Shown one piece after another: positions 25,590-34,108 of a stretch of DNA of 64,000 nucleotides (positions are counted from its first letter, which is position 1; each line of letters begins with the position of its first letter). The DNA comes from Arthrobacter sp. 260. GTDB lineage: Bacteria; Actinomycetota; Actinomycetes; Actinomycetales; Micrococcaceae. Below the pieces are notes generated by a model that searched no databases, had not been told where the DNA came from, and worked only from the letters and a program-made list of their open reading frames with translations. The position numbers and the translations under genes were made by a program. The stretch lies in the NCBI RefSeq assembly GCF_013116745.1, contig NZ_JABFOE010000004.1:1-64000 (forward strand), written 5' to 3'.

Positions 25590-27983
25590 ATGAATGTTGC
25601 TTCTGGCCAGGGACTAAGCGCTTCTGAGGTTGCGACGCGGATAGCCGACGGGCGAACCAATGCGTTTGTCCAGGACACGAGCCGCAGCGTGCGGAGCATC
25701 ATCCGGGCCAATGTGCTGACCCTGTTCAACGGCATCATTCTCGCCTGTTTCCTGGTGCTGTTCGCGATCGGGCGATGGCAGGATGCCCTGTTTGGCTTTA
25801 GTGCCATCGCGAACGCGGTCATCGGCAGTGTCCAGGAATACCGTGCTAAACGTGCACTCGACCGTCTGGCTCTGCTCAACGCGCCGACAGCACGGGTGGT
25901 ACGCGACTCCGGCGAAGCCGAGATTGACGTGGCACAGGTGGTGATGGATGACCTGCTCGTCCTGCGGGCAGGAGACCAGGTTCCCGCGGACGCAATTGTC
26001 GTTGGCTCCGGCGGGCTTCAGCTGGACGAATCGATGCTGACCGGCGAATCGGACGCGGTCGACAAGGTGCAGGGGGACCGAGTGCTCTCCGGATCAGTGG
26101 TCGTCGGCGGGGAAGGAACGGCCACCGTGGACCGGGTGGGCGCGGAGTCGTTCGCGAACTCGCTGGCCGCCGAAGCCAAGCGGTTTTCCCTGGTGGCCTC
26201 CGAACTGCGCTCCTCAATTGACCGGGTCCTTAAATGGGTGAGCTGGATCATCGGGCCGGTCACCCTGCTGGTGCTGAACGCCCAGATGGCGGCGTTGGGT
26301 GGGTGGGACCAAGCCCTGTCGACTGGTGCATGGCGGGACGCGGCCACCGCCAGCATCGCCTCCGTGGTTGCCATGGTGCCGCTTGGTCTGGTCCTGATGA
26401 CCAGCATCACCTTCGCTGTGGGCGCGGTGAAGCTGGGGCGGCAGCAGGTGCTGGTCCAGGAACTACCCGCCGTGGAAGGGCTGGCGCGGGTGGACATGAT
26501 CTGCCTCGACAAGACCGGGACCCTGACCCAGGGGGACATCGTCTTCGATGAGGCGCACCTGTTGACGGCAGCGCCGGGGTGGGAGCGGGTCCTGGCTTGG
26601 TATGGAAGGCAGAATGACGCCAACGCGACCGCCCGCAGTCTCGCGTCCCGTTTCACCACGCCGCCCGACGAGCTCGCCCTCGGGCGGGTCCCCTTCTCCT
26701 CCGACCGCAAATGGAGCGCCGTCGTCTTCGCTGACGGCATGTGGGTTCTCGGCGGACCCGAGATGGTCTTTCCGGCGCAGCGCTTTACCGGTCCCCGCTA
26801 TACCCACCTCGCAGCGCAGGCCACCGATCTCGCGGCGACGGGCCGACGCACCCTGATCCTTGCCCGTGGAACCCCGACCGGCGACGAGACGGTCCCGGCC
26901 GATGCGGTTCCGGTTGTTCTACTCACCTTCCGGGAGAACATCCGGCCGGACGCAGCCGACACCCTGTCCTTCTTCGCCGCCCAGGAGGTCAGCGTCCGGA
27001 TCATCTCCGGCGACAACCCGCAGACGGTCGCCGCGATTGCCCGCGATGTGGGGCTCGACGACGCCCTCGGTTTCGATGCCCGCGATTTTCCCGACGACGA
27101 CGGCGAGTTCCTCCGCACCCTGAACGAGCACGTTGTCTTTGGGAGGGTCACACCCGACCAGAAGCGCCGAATCGTCGTCGCGCTGAAGTCCGCTGGCCAG
27201 ACCGTGGCGATGACCGGCGACGGCGTCAACGATGCGCTGGCCATCAAGGAAGCCGACATTGGCGTCGCCATGAACTCGGGGTCGGCGGCAACCAAAGCCG
27301 TCGCGCGGCTGGTGCTGCTGGACAACCGGTTTTCCCACCTGCCGAGCGTCGTGGCCGAAGGCCGCCAGGTGATCGCGAACATTGAGCGGGTTTCGATGCT
27401 CTTCCTGACCAAGACCGCCTACGCCACCTTCCTCGCGATAACGTTCGGGTTGCTGCTCCTCCCCTTCCCCTTCCTGCCCCGGCAACTCTCGGTTACCGAC
27501 GGCTTGACGATCGGAATCCCGGCCTTCTTCCTGGCTCTCCTGCCCAACGCGCAGCGATACGTGCCAGGTTTCCTCAGACGCTCCCTCACCTTCGCGATCC
27601 CGGCCGGCGCCGCTGTCACCCTGGGTCTGGGGTGCTACGCGTTCCTCGCCGCGGAGCAGGGGATACCGGAGCCGGAAATCCGCAGCGGGTCGACCCTGAT
27701 ACTCACCATTGTCGGGCTCTGGATCCTGATCGTCCTGTCCCGCCCGGTCACACGGTTCAAGGGCCTGGTGATCGGAACGATGATGATCGGCCTTGTGGTG
27801 ATTTACTCATTGTCGGTTACCCGAGATTTCCTCCAGCTGGTCGACCCGACGATGCCTACAGCGGTGCTGGTGCTTGGCGCGTCGCTGACCTCGATCGGCC
27901 TCATCGAGGTGGTGCGCTTCGTCCACCGGAGACTCGCCCGCCGCGACGCCGGTCGGGTGGCCGTTCAGTCGACGGCGAAGTAG
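25590..27983 (+). CDS. ctpE: CtpE-like cation-translocating P-type ATPase
   Basis: 797 residues from the ATG at 25590 (GGGGG eight bases before); a GTG ten codons earlier is possible. The P-type signatures are present: TGESDAVDKVQGDRVLSG in the actuator domain, DKTGTLTQGD with the phosphorylated Asp, and MTGDGVNDALAIKEADIGVAM in the hinge. The N-terminus (LSASEVATRIADGRTN) and overall length match mycobacterial CtpE (also about 797 residues by recall), a calcium-uptake ATPase. There is no heavy-metal-binding domain or CPC motif. The last 19 bases overlap the convergent membrane-protein gene. The ion is inferred from the family. Confidence 0.83.
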   Translation: MNVASGQGLSASEVATRIADGRTNAFVQDTSRSVRSIIRANVLTLFNGIILACFLVLFAIGRWQDALFGFSAIANAVIGSVQEYRAKRALDRLALLNAPTARVVRDSGEAEIDVAQVVMDDLLVLRAGDQVPADAIVVGSGGLQLDESMLTGESDAVDKVQGDRVLSGSVVVGGEGTATVDRVGAESFANSLAAEAKRFSLVASELRSSIDRVLKWVSWIIGPVTLLVLNAQMAALGGWDQALSTGAWRDAATASIASVVAMVPLGLVLMTSITFAVGAVKLGRQQVLVQELPAVEGLARVDMICLDKTGTLTQGDIVFDEAHLLTAAPGWERVLAWYGRQNDANATARSLASRFTTPPDELALGRVPFSSDRKWSAVVFADGMWVLGGPEMVFPAQRFTGPRYTHLAAQATDLAATGRRTLILARGTPTGDETVPADAVPVVLLTFRENIRPDAADTLSFFAAQEVSVRIISGDNPQTVAAIARDVGLDDALGFDARDFPDDDGEFLRTLNEHVVFGRVTPDQKRRIVVALKSAGQTVAMTGDGVNDALAIKEADIGVAMNSGSAATKAVARLVLLDNRFSHLPSVVAEGRQVIANIERVSMLFLTKTAYATFLAITFGLLLLPFPFLPRQLSVTDGLTIGIPAFFLALLPNAQRYVPGFLRRSLTFAIPAGAAVTLGLGCYAFLAAEQGIPEPEIRSGSTLILTIVGLWILIVLSRPVTRFKGLVIGTMMIGLVVIYSLSVTRDFLQLVDPTMPTAVLVLGASLTSIGLIEVVRFVHRRLARRDAGRVAVQSTAK

Positions 27984-28372
27984 CGCCGTCCCGCTCCCAC
28001 CCAGAGCGGAACGGTGACAGCTACCGCGAACACGGTCTGGCTGACGACGCCGATCCAGTCGCCGTCGTCGGCCGCCACCAGATCCACCACCATCACGGCC
28101 AGCCCCAGCAGCATCACCGTCGTCGCACCCAGCCTGGAGGTAGCGCTGCCGCGGGCGACGCCCGAGGCAAGCGCGATCACGAACAGGCCAAAAAGCACCA
28201 TTCCCGCGCCGGCGAGGGTGACGGCGAAGGCGATGCCCTCGGCCACTACCACCGGCGCATACCTGAGGAACATCGTGAGAACGCCGAGGGCGATTTGGGC
28301 GATTCCGCTCACGTACATGAGGACCACCGCGAAGGTCACCATGCCCGGTCTCGGGGGCACCTCAGTCCTCAT
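27965..28372 (-). CDS. Four-helix membrane protein (DUF7144-like)
   Basis: 135 residues from the ATG at 28372. Four hydrophobic segments are visible: MVTFAVVLMYVSGIAQIALG, EGIAFAVTLAGAGMVLFGLF, RLGATTVMLLGLAVMVVDLV, and IGVVSQTVFAVAVTVPLW. The pattern is that of small DUF7144-type actinobacterial membrane proteins, whose function is unknown. The start has no strong ribosome site; the frame is open to 28477 but the added residues are not hydrophobic or conserved in look. Its end overlaps the CtpE-like gene tail by 19 bp. Confidence 0.62.
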   Translation of the reverse strand: MRTEVPPRPGMVTFAVVLMYVSGIAQIALGVLTMFLRYAPVVVAEGIAFAVTLAGAGMVLFGLFVIALASGVARGSATSRLGATTVMLLGLAVMVVDLVAADDGDWIGVVSQTVFAVAVTVPLWVGAGRRYFAVD

Positions 28373-28494
28373 GCCGGTCTCGATGGGTGAGCCATGCGAC
28401 CAGAGTAGCCACGCCCAACCTCCTCGGCAAACAACCCGGATCCGGTCGCAGCTCCTCTCCCCGCCCCCTGAGCGCAAGCCGCAGGGAGCAGCGA

Positions 28495-28890
28495 CTACCG
28501 GGTCTGCAGGGAGTGAATGAACTCATCCGCCTGGCGGAGGTTCCGGGCAAGCTTCTCCCTCTTGGCCTTCGCTTCGCTGATATAGCTGACAAGCAGTGCC
28601 TCATCACCCGGGGAGGGATCCACGCCGTCCAGGCGGCCGAGGGCATCGAGGAGTTCAGCCATCTCCTCCAGGGTGAAGCCCAGGGGCTTCATGGACCGGA
28701 TCACCAAGAGCCGCGCAAGGTCGGCCTCCGTATAGACGCGGAAACCCCCCTCGGTCCGGGAGGTGGCCGGAAGCAGACCGACGTCGTCGTAATGGCGAAT
28801 GGTCCGCAGCGACAGGCCCGTTTCCTCGGCCAGTTCCCCGATGTGCATGGTCCGGAGGGCTGTTGCAGCAAGGTCTTTGGATGTCGTCAA
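28495..28890 (-). CDS. MerR-family transcriptional regulator
   Basis: 131 residues if the TTG at 28890 is used (LTTSKDLAATALRTMHIGEL); the ATG at 28848 also leaves the whole DNA-binding domain. The MerR helix-turn-helix is MHIGELAEETGLSLRTIRHY followed by DDVGLLPATSRTEGGFRVY and the wing, then FTLEEMAELLDAL. The C-terminal dimer helix runs from ISEAKAKREKLARNLRQAD to the end. Upstream is a site with the ACCCT-N11-AGGGT spacing seen for BmrR-like operators. It is divergent from the SulP transporter and may control it. Confidence 0.8.
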   Translation of the reverse strand: MTTSKDLAATALRTMHIGELAEETGLSLRTIRHYDDVGLLPATSRTEGGFRVYTEADLARLLVIRSMKPLGFTLEEMAELLDALGRLDGVDPSPGDEALLVSYISEAKAKREKLARNLRQADEFIHSLQTR

Positions 28891-28921
28891 AGCTTCTCGT
28901 TTCGATACCGATTCAAACCCG

Positions 28922-28942
28922 ACCCTCACGTTAGGGTAGGGT
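28922..28942. promoter_or_regulatory. Candidate MerR-type operator
   Basis: ACCCT at 28922-28926 and AGGGT at 28938-28942 are separated by 11 bp, giving the 21-bp dyad described for BmrR-like regulators. A second AGGGT at 28933-28937 gives an overlapping shorter dyad. It lies 32 bp upstream of the MerR gene start and 143 bp from the SulP start. Confidence 0.45.
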
Positions 28943-29084
28943 TTCCAATTGTACGGGGTGTTGCAGCCGGAATTTTCTCCGCCGCACCCCGATTCCCTTG
29001 CCGTTACGGTACCCGCGCAGTGCTGCGCCGCCAACTTCCTACCGAAGGCCCGCCGTCGGCCTTGACCCAGTGAACGGAGCCAGC

Positions 29085-30608
29085 ATGGCTATGAAAACGT
29101 CCCCGGCCGAACCAGCTCTGACCCCGGAGCAGCGCCAATCGGTTCGTGCGACCTTGAGATCCCCCCGGCGCCTGAAGACTGAGGTGCTGGCAGGCCTGGT
29201 GGTCGCGCTGGCCCTGATCCCGGAAGCGATCGCGTTCTCGATCATCGCCGGAGTCGATCCCCGGCTGGGACTCTTCGCTTCCTTCACCATGGCCGTCTCG
29301 ATTGCGTTCCTGGGCGGCCGGCCAGCGATGATCAGCGCCGCTACCGGGGCCATCGCTCTGGTGATCGCGCCCCTGGTGGCCAGCCACGGTGTGGACTACT
29401 TCATCGCGGCAGTGATACTTGCCGGCATCCTCCAAATTGTGCTTGGCCTATCAGGGGTGGCGAGGCTGATGCGCTTCATTCCCCGCTCGGTGATGGTCGG
29501 GTTCGTCAACGCCCTCGCGATCCTTATCTTCATGTCGCAGGTGCCGGAGCTCATCGGGGTCCCGTGGCTCGTGTACCCGTTGGTGATTCTGGGTCTCGTC
29601 ATTGTCTTCGGGTTGCCCAGGCTGACCAGGGCCGTGCCAGCGCCACTGGTGGCGATCGTTGCGTTGACCCTGATCACCGTTCTCGCCGCCGTCGCCGTGC
29701 CCACGGTCGGCGACAAGGGAGAGTTGCCCGACAGTCTCCCGTCCCTATTCTTTCCGAATGTTCCGCTGACGCTTGAGACACTCCAGGTCATCGCGCCGTT
29801 CGCGCTGGCCATGGCGTTCGTCGGGCTGCTGGAATCGCTGATGACGGCCAAGCTCGTGGATGACGTAACGGACACCCGGTCGAATAAGACCCGTGAGTCC
29901 TGGGGCCAGGGCGCGGCCAACATCATCACCGGGTTCTTCGGGGGGATGGGCGGGTGCGCGATGATCGGGCAAACCATGATCAACGTCAAAGCCTCCGGTG
30001 CCCGGACCCGAATTTCCACGTTCCTTGCCGGGGTCTTTTTATTGATCCTCGTGGTAGTGCTGGGTGACATTGTCGCCCTGATTCCCATGGCGGCCCTGGT
30101 AGCGGTGATGATCTTCGTGTCAGTGGCGACATTCGACTGGCACAGTATCCGACCCGCCACCCTGCGGATCATGCCCAAGAGCGAAACCTCCGTCATGGTG
30201 TCCACAGTGGTGGTGGTTGTTGCCACCCACAACCTGGCCATCGGCGTCGGGGTGGGCGTACTTGTCGCAATGGTGCTGTTCGCGCGTCGGGTGGCGCACT
30301 TCGTCACCGTCGAACGTCAGGTGACCGGGCCCGACGGCGCCCAGGTCGCCACCTACAAGGTCACCGGCGAATTGTTCTTCGCCTCTTCCAATGACCTCTA
30401 CACCCAGTTCGATTACGCACTGGACCCGGCGAAGGTGGTCATCGACATGAGCGGTTCCCACCTGTGGGATGCGTCGACGATCGCCTCGCTGGACGCAATC
30501 ACTGAGAAGTACCACCGGCACGGGACCCAGGTTGAGGTGACAGGTCTCAACGATGCCAGTGTCCTCATGCGGGACCGCCTCGGAGGCAGGTTGGGGGCGG
30601 GTCACTGA
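29085..30608 (+). CDS. SulP-family anion transporter with STAS domain
   Basis: 507 residues from the ATG at 29085, preceded by GGAG. The membrane domain starts at about residue 30 with LKTEVLAGLVVALALIPEAIAF, the SulP signature region, and GGRPAMISAATGAIALVIAPLV follows. IITGFFGGMGGCAMIGQTMI is another conserved stretch. A STAS domain (about 410-507) ends the protein with KVVIDMSGSHLWDASTIASL. Family members move sulfate, bicarbonate, or dicarboxylates. The gene is divergent from the MerR regulator and ends 95 bp before the convergent nhaA with a strong terminator between. Confidence 0.86.
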   Translation: MAMKTSPAEPALTPEQRQSVRATLRSPRRLKTEVLAGLVVALALIPEAIAFSIIAGVDPRLGLFASFTMAVSIAFLGGRPAMISAATGAIALVIAPLVASHGVDYFIAAVILAGILQIVLGLSGVARLMRFIPRSVMVGFVNALAILIFMSQVPELIGVPWLVYPLVILGLVIVFGLPRLTRAVPAPLVAIVALTLITVLAAVAVPTVGDKGELPDSLPSLFFPNVPLTLETLQVIAPFALAMAFVGLLESLMTAKLVDDVTDTRSNKTRESWGQGAANIITGFFGGMGGCAMIGQTMINVKASGARTRISTFLAGVFLLILVVVLGDIVALIPMAALVAVMIFVSVATFDWHSIRPATLRIMPKSETSVMVSTVVVVVATHNLAIGVGVGVLVAMVLFARRVAHFVTVERQVTGPDGAQVATYKVTGELFFASSNDLYTQFDYALDPAKVVIDMSGSHLWDASTIASLDAITEKYHRHGTQVEVTGLNDASVLMRDRLGGRLGAGH

Positions 30609-30635
30609 CGGGGCGGTCACTGAACCAGGAGTAAA

Positions 30636-30682
30636 AAAAGAGCCAACCCCCGCGCGGTCACCGCGCGGGGGTTGGCTCTTTT
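30636..30682. terminator. Bidirectional intrinsic terminator
   Basis: A 22-bp perfect stem (30636-30657 with 30661-30682) with a TCA loop lies between the convergent SulP and nhaA genes. The GC-rich core (GCCAACCCCCGCGCGG) is flanked by an A-tract on the left and a T-tract on the right. It therefore reads as an intrinsic terminator in both directions. Confidence 0.92.
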
Positions 30683-30703
30683 GAGGTCTCAGCTCTGCTT
30701 TCT

Positions 30704-32119
30704 TTAGCGTGGTCCCTGAGCGCCAGCTCCCGGCACTGCATCATCGGGGTCCGGAGCGGTGACTGTTTCGTCTGCGTGGTTTCCTGGTTCCTGGTAGACG
30801 TCGGGGATCCCGTCGCCGTCGGCGTCGACCCTCTCCTCCGCCTCAATGGTGCGGTAATGCTTGTTGCGTGCCCGCAGGATCACTGAGGCAATCAGTGCGG
30901 CCAGGATGGACGCCATCAGGATTCCCACCTTGGCGTGATCATTGGTGGTGCCGTCGGGCGTGAAACTGAGGTCGGCGATCAGGAGGGAGACGGTGAAACC
31001 GATTCCGGCCAGCAACGCCACCCCGATCAGGTCAACCCAGCGCAGCGCCGGGTCCAGGTTCACCTTGGTGAGCTTGGTGAGGAGCCAGGTGGTGCCCACG
31101 ATGCCGATTGGCTTGCCCAGCACGAGGCCGAGGATGATGCCCAGAGCGACGGGATCGGTGACTGCCGAGACGAAGCCGCTCCAGCCGCCGACGGTGACAC
31201 CGGCCGAGAAGAAGGCGAAGACGGGGACAGCGAACCCGGCGGACAGCGGGCGGATGCGGTGTTCGAAGAGCTCGGCCAGTCCGGGCCCGGCATCCGGTCC
31301 GGCGACGGCCTTTCGGTGCAGCACGGGAACGGCGAATCCGAGAAGGACGCCTGCAACGGTCGCATGGATTCCGCTGGCATGGACCAGCGCCCAGACCACG
31401 AAACCGATCGGCAGCAGGATGAACCAGGCGGCAGCAGGCTTCAGGTGGAAGAACTGGCGGTACTTCTGCGCCAGGATTGTGTACAGGGCCAGCGGGATCA
31501 GCGCCAGGAGCAGGGGCGTGACCTGGATGTCGTCGGAGTAGAAAATGGCGATGATCGAGATGGCGATCAGGTCGTCGACCACTGCGAGAGTGAGGAGGAA
31601 GATCCGGAGCGCGCTCGGCAGATGTGAACCGACAATGGCGAGGACCGCGACGGCGAACGCGATGTCGGTCGCCGTGGGAATGGCCCAACCACGCAGGGTC
31701 TCGGGGCTGAAGATGTTGATGCCAACGTACACCAGGGCCGGAACGGCGACGCCGCCCACTGCAGCAGCGACCGGGACGATCGCCTTGGCGGGATTGCGCA
31801 GGTCACCGGCAACGAACTCACGTTTGAGCTCAAGGCCCACGAGGAAAAAGAAGATCGCTAGCAGGCCGTCCGCTGCCCAGGCTCCCAGGCTCAGCTCCAG
31901 GTGCCACGGCTCGTACCCGAAGGTGAAGTCCCGCAAGGCGAAGTAGCTGTCGGACGCGGGGGAGTTGGCCCAGATGATTGCGGCGGCCGCGGTGATGACC
32001 AGCAGGATGCCGCCGACGGTCTCCTTGCGGAGAATTTCGCCGACTCTCAGCGACTCGGAATAGGTGCCGCGGCCCAGTACGCCTGATTTCGGCTTGGGCT
32101 CGGTTGATGGTTCTGCCAT
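30704..32119 (-). CDS. nhaA: Na+/H+ antiporter NhaA
   Basis: 471 residues with about twelve helices. Conserved features are [30 protein letters not shown] with the ion-binding Asp pair, and [15 protein letters not shown]. NhaA exchanges 2 H+ for 1 Na+ and serves pH and salt tolerance. Unlike the copy at 8.7-11.3 kb it carries no extra enzyme domains, only a hydrophilic 50-residue tail ([15 protein letters not shown]) after the last helix. AGGAGA precedes the ATG. It is separated from the convergent SulP gene by an intrinsic terminator. A window with two different NhaA forms suggests adaptation to variable salt or pH. Confidence 0.9.
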   Translation of the reverse strand: MAEPSTEPKPKSGVLGRGTYSESLRVGEILRKETVGGILLVITAAAAIIWANSPASDSYFALRDFTFGYEPWHLELSLGAWAADGLLAIFFFLVGLELKREFVAGDLRNPAKAIVPVAAAVGGVAVPALVYVGINIFSPETLRGWAIPTATDIAFAVAVLAIVGSHLPSALRIFLLTLAVVDDLIAISIIAIFYSDDIQVTPLLLALIPLALYTILAQKYRQFFHLKPAAAWFILLPIGFVVWALVHASGIHATVAGVLLGFAVPVLHRKAVAGPDAGPGLAELFEHRIRPLSAGFAVPVFAFFSAGVTVGGWSGFVSAVTDPVALGIILGLVLGKPIGIVGTTWLLTKLTKVNLDPALRWVDLIGVALLAGIGFTVSLLIADLSFTPDGTTNDHAKVGILMASILAALIASVILRARNKHYRTIEAEERVDADGDGIPDVYQEPGNHADETVTAPDPDDAVPGAGAQGPR

Positions 32120-32276
32120 GAAGAAGTCTCCTGGATTGGGCTCGACAATTTACTGCCGACCAGTCTTCCCGGCTCACCTTTTGCTCCAGTCTACCGGCCA
32201 CGAGGCTGTTCGGGTCCAGCCGGGCTGCCCGGTGGCGCGCCGGTGCGGCTCGGATGATCCGCCGGACGGTCCCGGA

Positions 32277-32464
32277 TCAGCGCTGGTGGCTGTTCCGTCT
32301 TGCAGTGAAGCGCCGCACCAGATCGGCGGCGGCCAGGACCGCGACGGCGATAGACAGGGCAATCAGCGCCGCGAGGTCGCGACGATGCCGTTGATTTTGT
32401 CCATGCCAAATAGTGCGCTGCGCGGGTGGAGCAAGGCGGCGGGGACACGTATCGGCTCGGTCAC
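32277..32464 (-). pseudogene. Small membrane protein, interrupted by a one-base frameshift
   Basis: A GTG at 32464 overlaps the DUF4389 stop (GTGA), a typical coupled start, and reads VTEPIRVPAALLHPRSALFG then MDKINGIVA, but soon meets a stop. One C restored at about 32379-32382 continues as RDLAALIALSIAVAVLAAAD then LVRRFTARRNSHQR and a TGA at 32277. The restored length is exactly 63 codons, and the second half is a clean transmembrane helix. No family is recognised. The coupling and exact length make a real gene likely, with a lost base either in nature or in the assembly. It fills the gap 32120-32460; bases 32120-32276 hold nothing I can identify. Confidence 0.55.
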
Positions 32465-33921
32465 GTTTCGGTGTCCTGATCCAGCCGGAACGGCGGGTAC
32501 TCGTCGCGCATCAGCGCGCCGTACACCAGTACCCGGGTGGTCCACCGGTTCAGTCCCATGATGAAGGCGAAGAGAGGGCGCGGATAGCTGCCAGTGAATA
32601 GCAGGGTCACGACGGCGATCAGCACCAGCAGTCCCAGCAGCGACAGCCCACCAGTGCCGTCATACTCACCTCGCTGCACCTGCCATCCCCAGGTGGCCGA
32701 CCCGGTGATGGCCGCCACGATGAGCAGATGGGGGATGAGGAGAAGCCAGGACTTGATGAGCACCAGGCCGCGGGAAAGCCGATCCGGGTAATCAACGACG
32801 ACGTCGGCCGGGTAGTCGGCGCGCGCGAGGGTGAAGGGTGGATACCGGTCGGTGCCCGCGGCAGCGTAGGCATAGAACGCCACCCGCCAGTTCCAGCGGA
32901 TCACTCCCACATTGAAGTTGAAGAGTGAGCGCGGGTAATGACCGGTGAACAGAATGGCGAACCAGGCGACGATGGTGGTGACCGCGAAGGCGAACCACAG
33001 GAAGAACAGGACGAAATAGTGGGGTATCGCCAGGAACCATTTCACCAGCCACAGCCAGCGGGACAGTCCCGGGTCCAGCCGGCCGATGATCTCGGCGGGG
33101 TAGTGCTCGGCCGGGTAGTGCTCGGCCGCGGTGGCGGGGGTGGCCAGCCCCGCGGCGGGGGTGGCAAGAACCGGTGCACCGCCTTGGCCGGTGGACGCGG
33201 GGAAAGGGGGAAGACCAGTGGCCGGCGTGGGTTGCCGGGGTTCGTGGGCCGCGCGTCCCAACCCGATCGCGCCCAGAACCAGGAGTGGTACCCCGACCGC
33301 GAGTATCACGAGACCGATTATCAGGATGGCTGTCCCGGCCGGTTGGATGAGCTCCGAGCGGAAGCCTGCCTGCAGGTCCGCGGAGATGCCGGGTGAGGCA
33401 TCGGCGTTCATCACCACCACCGTCCAGTTTCCCGGGGCGATGTTCCAGGTGACTTCCTGTTCTCCGGGTCCGGAGGCTGCTGCAGCCCAGAACTCCTGGG
33501 ATTCCGGCGTCTCGGGAGTCGTTGATCCCGAAATGTTGCGGTACACGGGTCGGAACGGGGTGAAGTCCACGTCACGCAGCTCGGTCCGGTCGACACCGTC
33601 CAGGTAGTCCTCCACTGCGTCCTGCGGGGCGAGGCCGATGAAGATCTCGTCCGCGGGATCCGCTGCGGTGACACGGATCCTGAGAGTGCCGACGTCGAAC
33701 GGTAGCCGTTCGGCGGTTCCTTCGCCGAAGGTTTCCAGTCGGGGAGAGACGAGGGCCTGGGAGGCGACGGCGTAACGCTCTGTGGGGGAGGTGAAGTAGC
33801 CGTCATCCCGCTGATCGGATGCCAGGACTGCCACAGCCAGGCCGCCGGCGGCCAACGAAGCGCCGATGAGGGACAGGATGATGCCGATGATGAGCATTGC
33901 GATGGAGCTGGCCCTGTTCAT
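32461..33921 (-). CDS. DUF4389 domain membrane protein
   Basis: 486 residues from the ATG at 33921, ten bases after AGGAGG; an ATG three codons earlier directly abuts the ribosome site and is unlikely. An N-terminal helix (SIAMLIIGIILSLIGASLAA) is followed by an extracellular domain of about 180 residues, another helix near 215, and a Pro/Ala-rich linker with an AEHYP repeat. Two DUF4389 units follow, with SRWLWLVKWFLAIPHYFVLF, FTGHYPRSLFNFNVGVIRWN, FTGSYPRPLFAFIMGLNRW and matching VLVYGALMRDEYPPF. The family's function is unknown. A small membrane protein is translationally coupled downstream. Candidate DosR-like boxes lie upstream. Confidence 0.8.
   Translation of the reverse strand: MNRASSIAMLIIGIILSLIGASLAAGGLAVAVLASDQRDDGYFTSPTERYAVASQALVSPRLETFGEGTAERLPFDVGTLRIRVTAADPADEIFIGLAPQDAVEDYLDGVDRTELRDVDFTPFRPVYRNISGSTTPETPESQEFWAAAASGPGEQEVTWNIAPGNWTVVVMNADASPGISADLQAGFRSELIQPAGTAILIIGLVILAVGVPLLVLGAIGLGRAAHEPRQPTPATGLPPFPASTGQGGAPVLATPAAGLATPATAAEHYPAEHYPAEIIGRLDPGLSRWLWLVKWFLAIPHYFVLFFLWFAFAVTTIVAWFAILFTGHYPRSLFNFNVGVIRWNWRVAFYAYAAAGTDRYPPFTLARADYPADVVVDYPDRLSRGLVLIKSWLLLIPHLLIVAAITGSATWGWQVQRGEYDGTGGLSLLGLLVLIAVVTLLFTGSYPRPLFAFIMGLNRWTTRVLVYGALMRDEYPPFRLDQDTET
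33098..33127. repeat. 15-bp tandem repeat inside the DUF4389 gene
   Basis: GGGTAGTGCTCGGCC occurs twice in direct succession (33098-33112 and 33113-33127). It keeps the frame and gives AEHYPAEHYPAE in the proline/alanine-rich linker of the protein. Replication slippage in a linker is the simplest explanation. Confidence 0.85.
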
Positions 33922-34001
33922 GGATAACATCCCTCCTGCCGGGCGGCGGCACTACAGCCTGCCTTCCTGCCAAGGATGCAGTGGTACGACTGGGGCCGAT
34001 A

Positions 34002-34015
34002 GGGCCGAAAGTCAC
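34002..34015. promoter_or_regulatory. Candidate DosR/DevR-like box 1
   Basis: On the minus strand the site reads GTGACTTTCGGCCC, fitting GKGMC-N4-GRCCC, close to the mycobacterial DosR core GGGAC-N4-GTCCC. It lies in the 187-bp gap between the divergent DUF4389 gene (start 33921) and the heavy-metal ATPase (start 34109). Confidence 0.45.
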
Positions 34016-34044
34016 ATCCTGCCCCAGCAGCACCGGCACGGGAT

Positions 34045-34072
34045 GTGCCCTTCCGATGGGGTCGAAAGGCAC
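34045..34072. promoter_or_regulatory. Candidate DosR/DevR-like box 2 with an opposed half-site
   Basis: The minus strand at 34059-34072 reads GTGCCTTTCGACCC, and GTGCCCTTC at 34045-34053 faces it from the other side. Together they make an interrupted inverted repeat 37 bp before the heavy-metal ATPase start. It matches the element at 34002-34015 and those at 36477 and 36563. Confidence 0.42.
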
Positions 34073-34108
34073 TTCCCGGCCGCAGGGGCGGTCGGGTCAG
34101 ATGGGTAA

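Noticed and set aside
27632-28390. A 252-codon plus-strand frame overlapping the end of the CtpE-like gene
   Set aside because: It is offset from the ATPase frame and opposes the DUF7144-like membrane gene; its translation is Arg/His/Gly-rich without helices or motifs.
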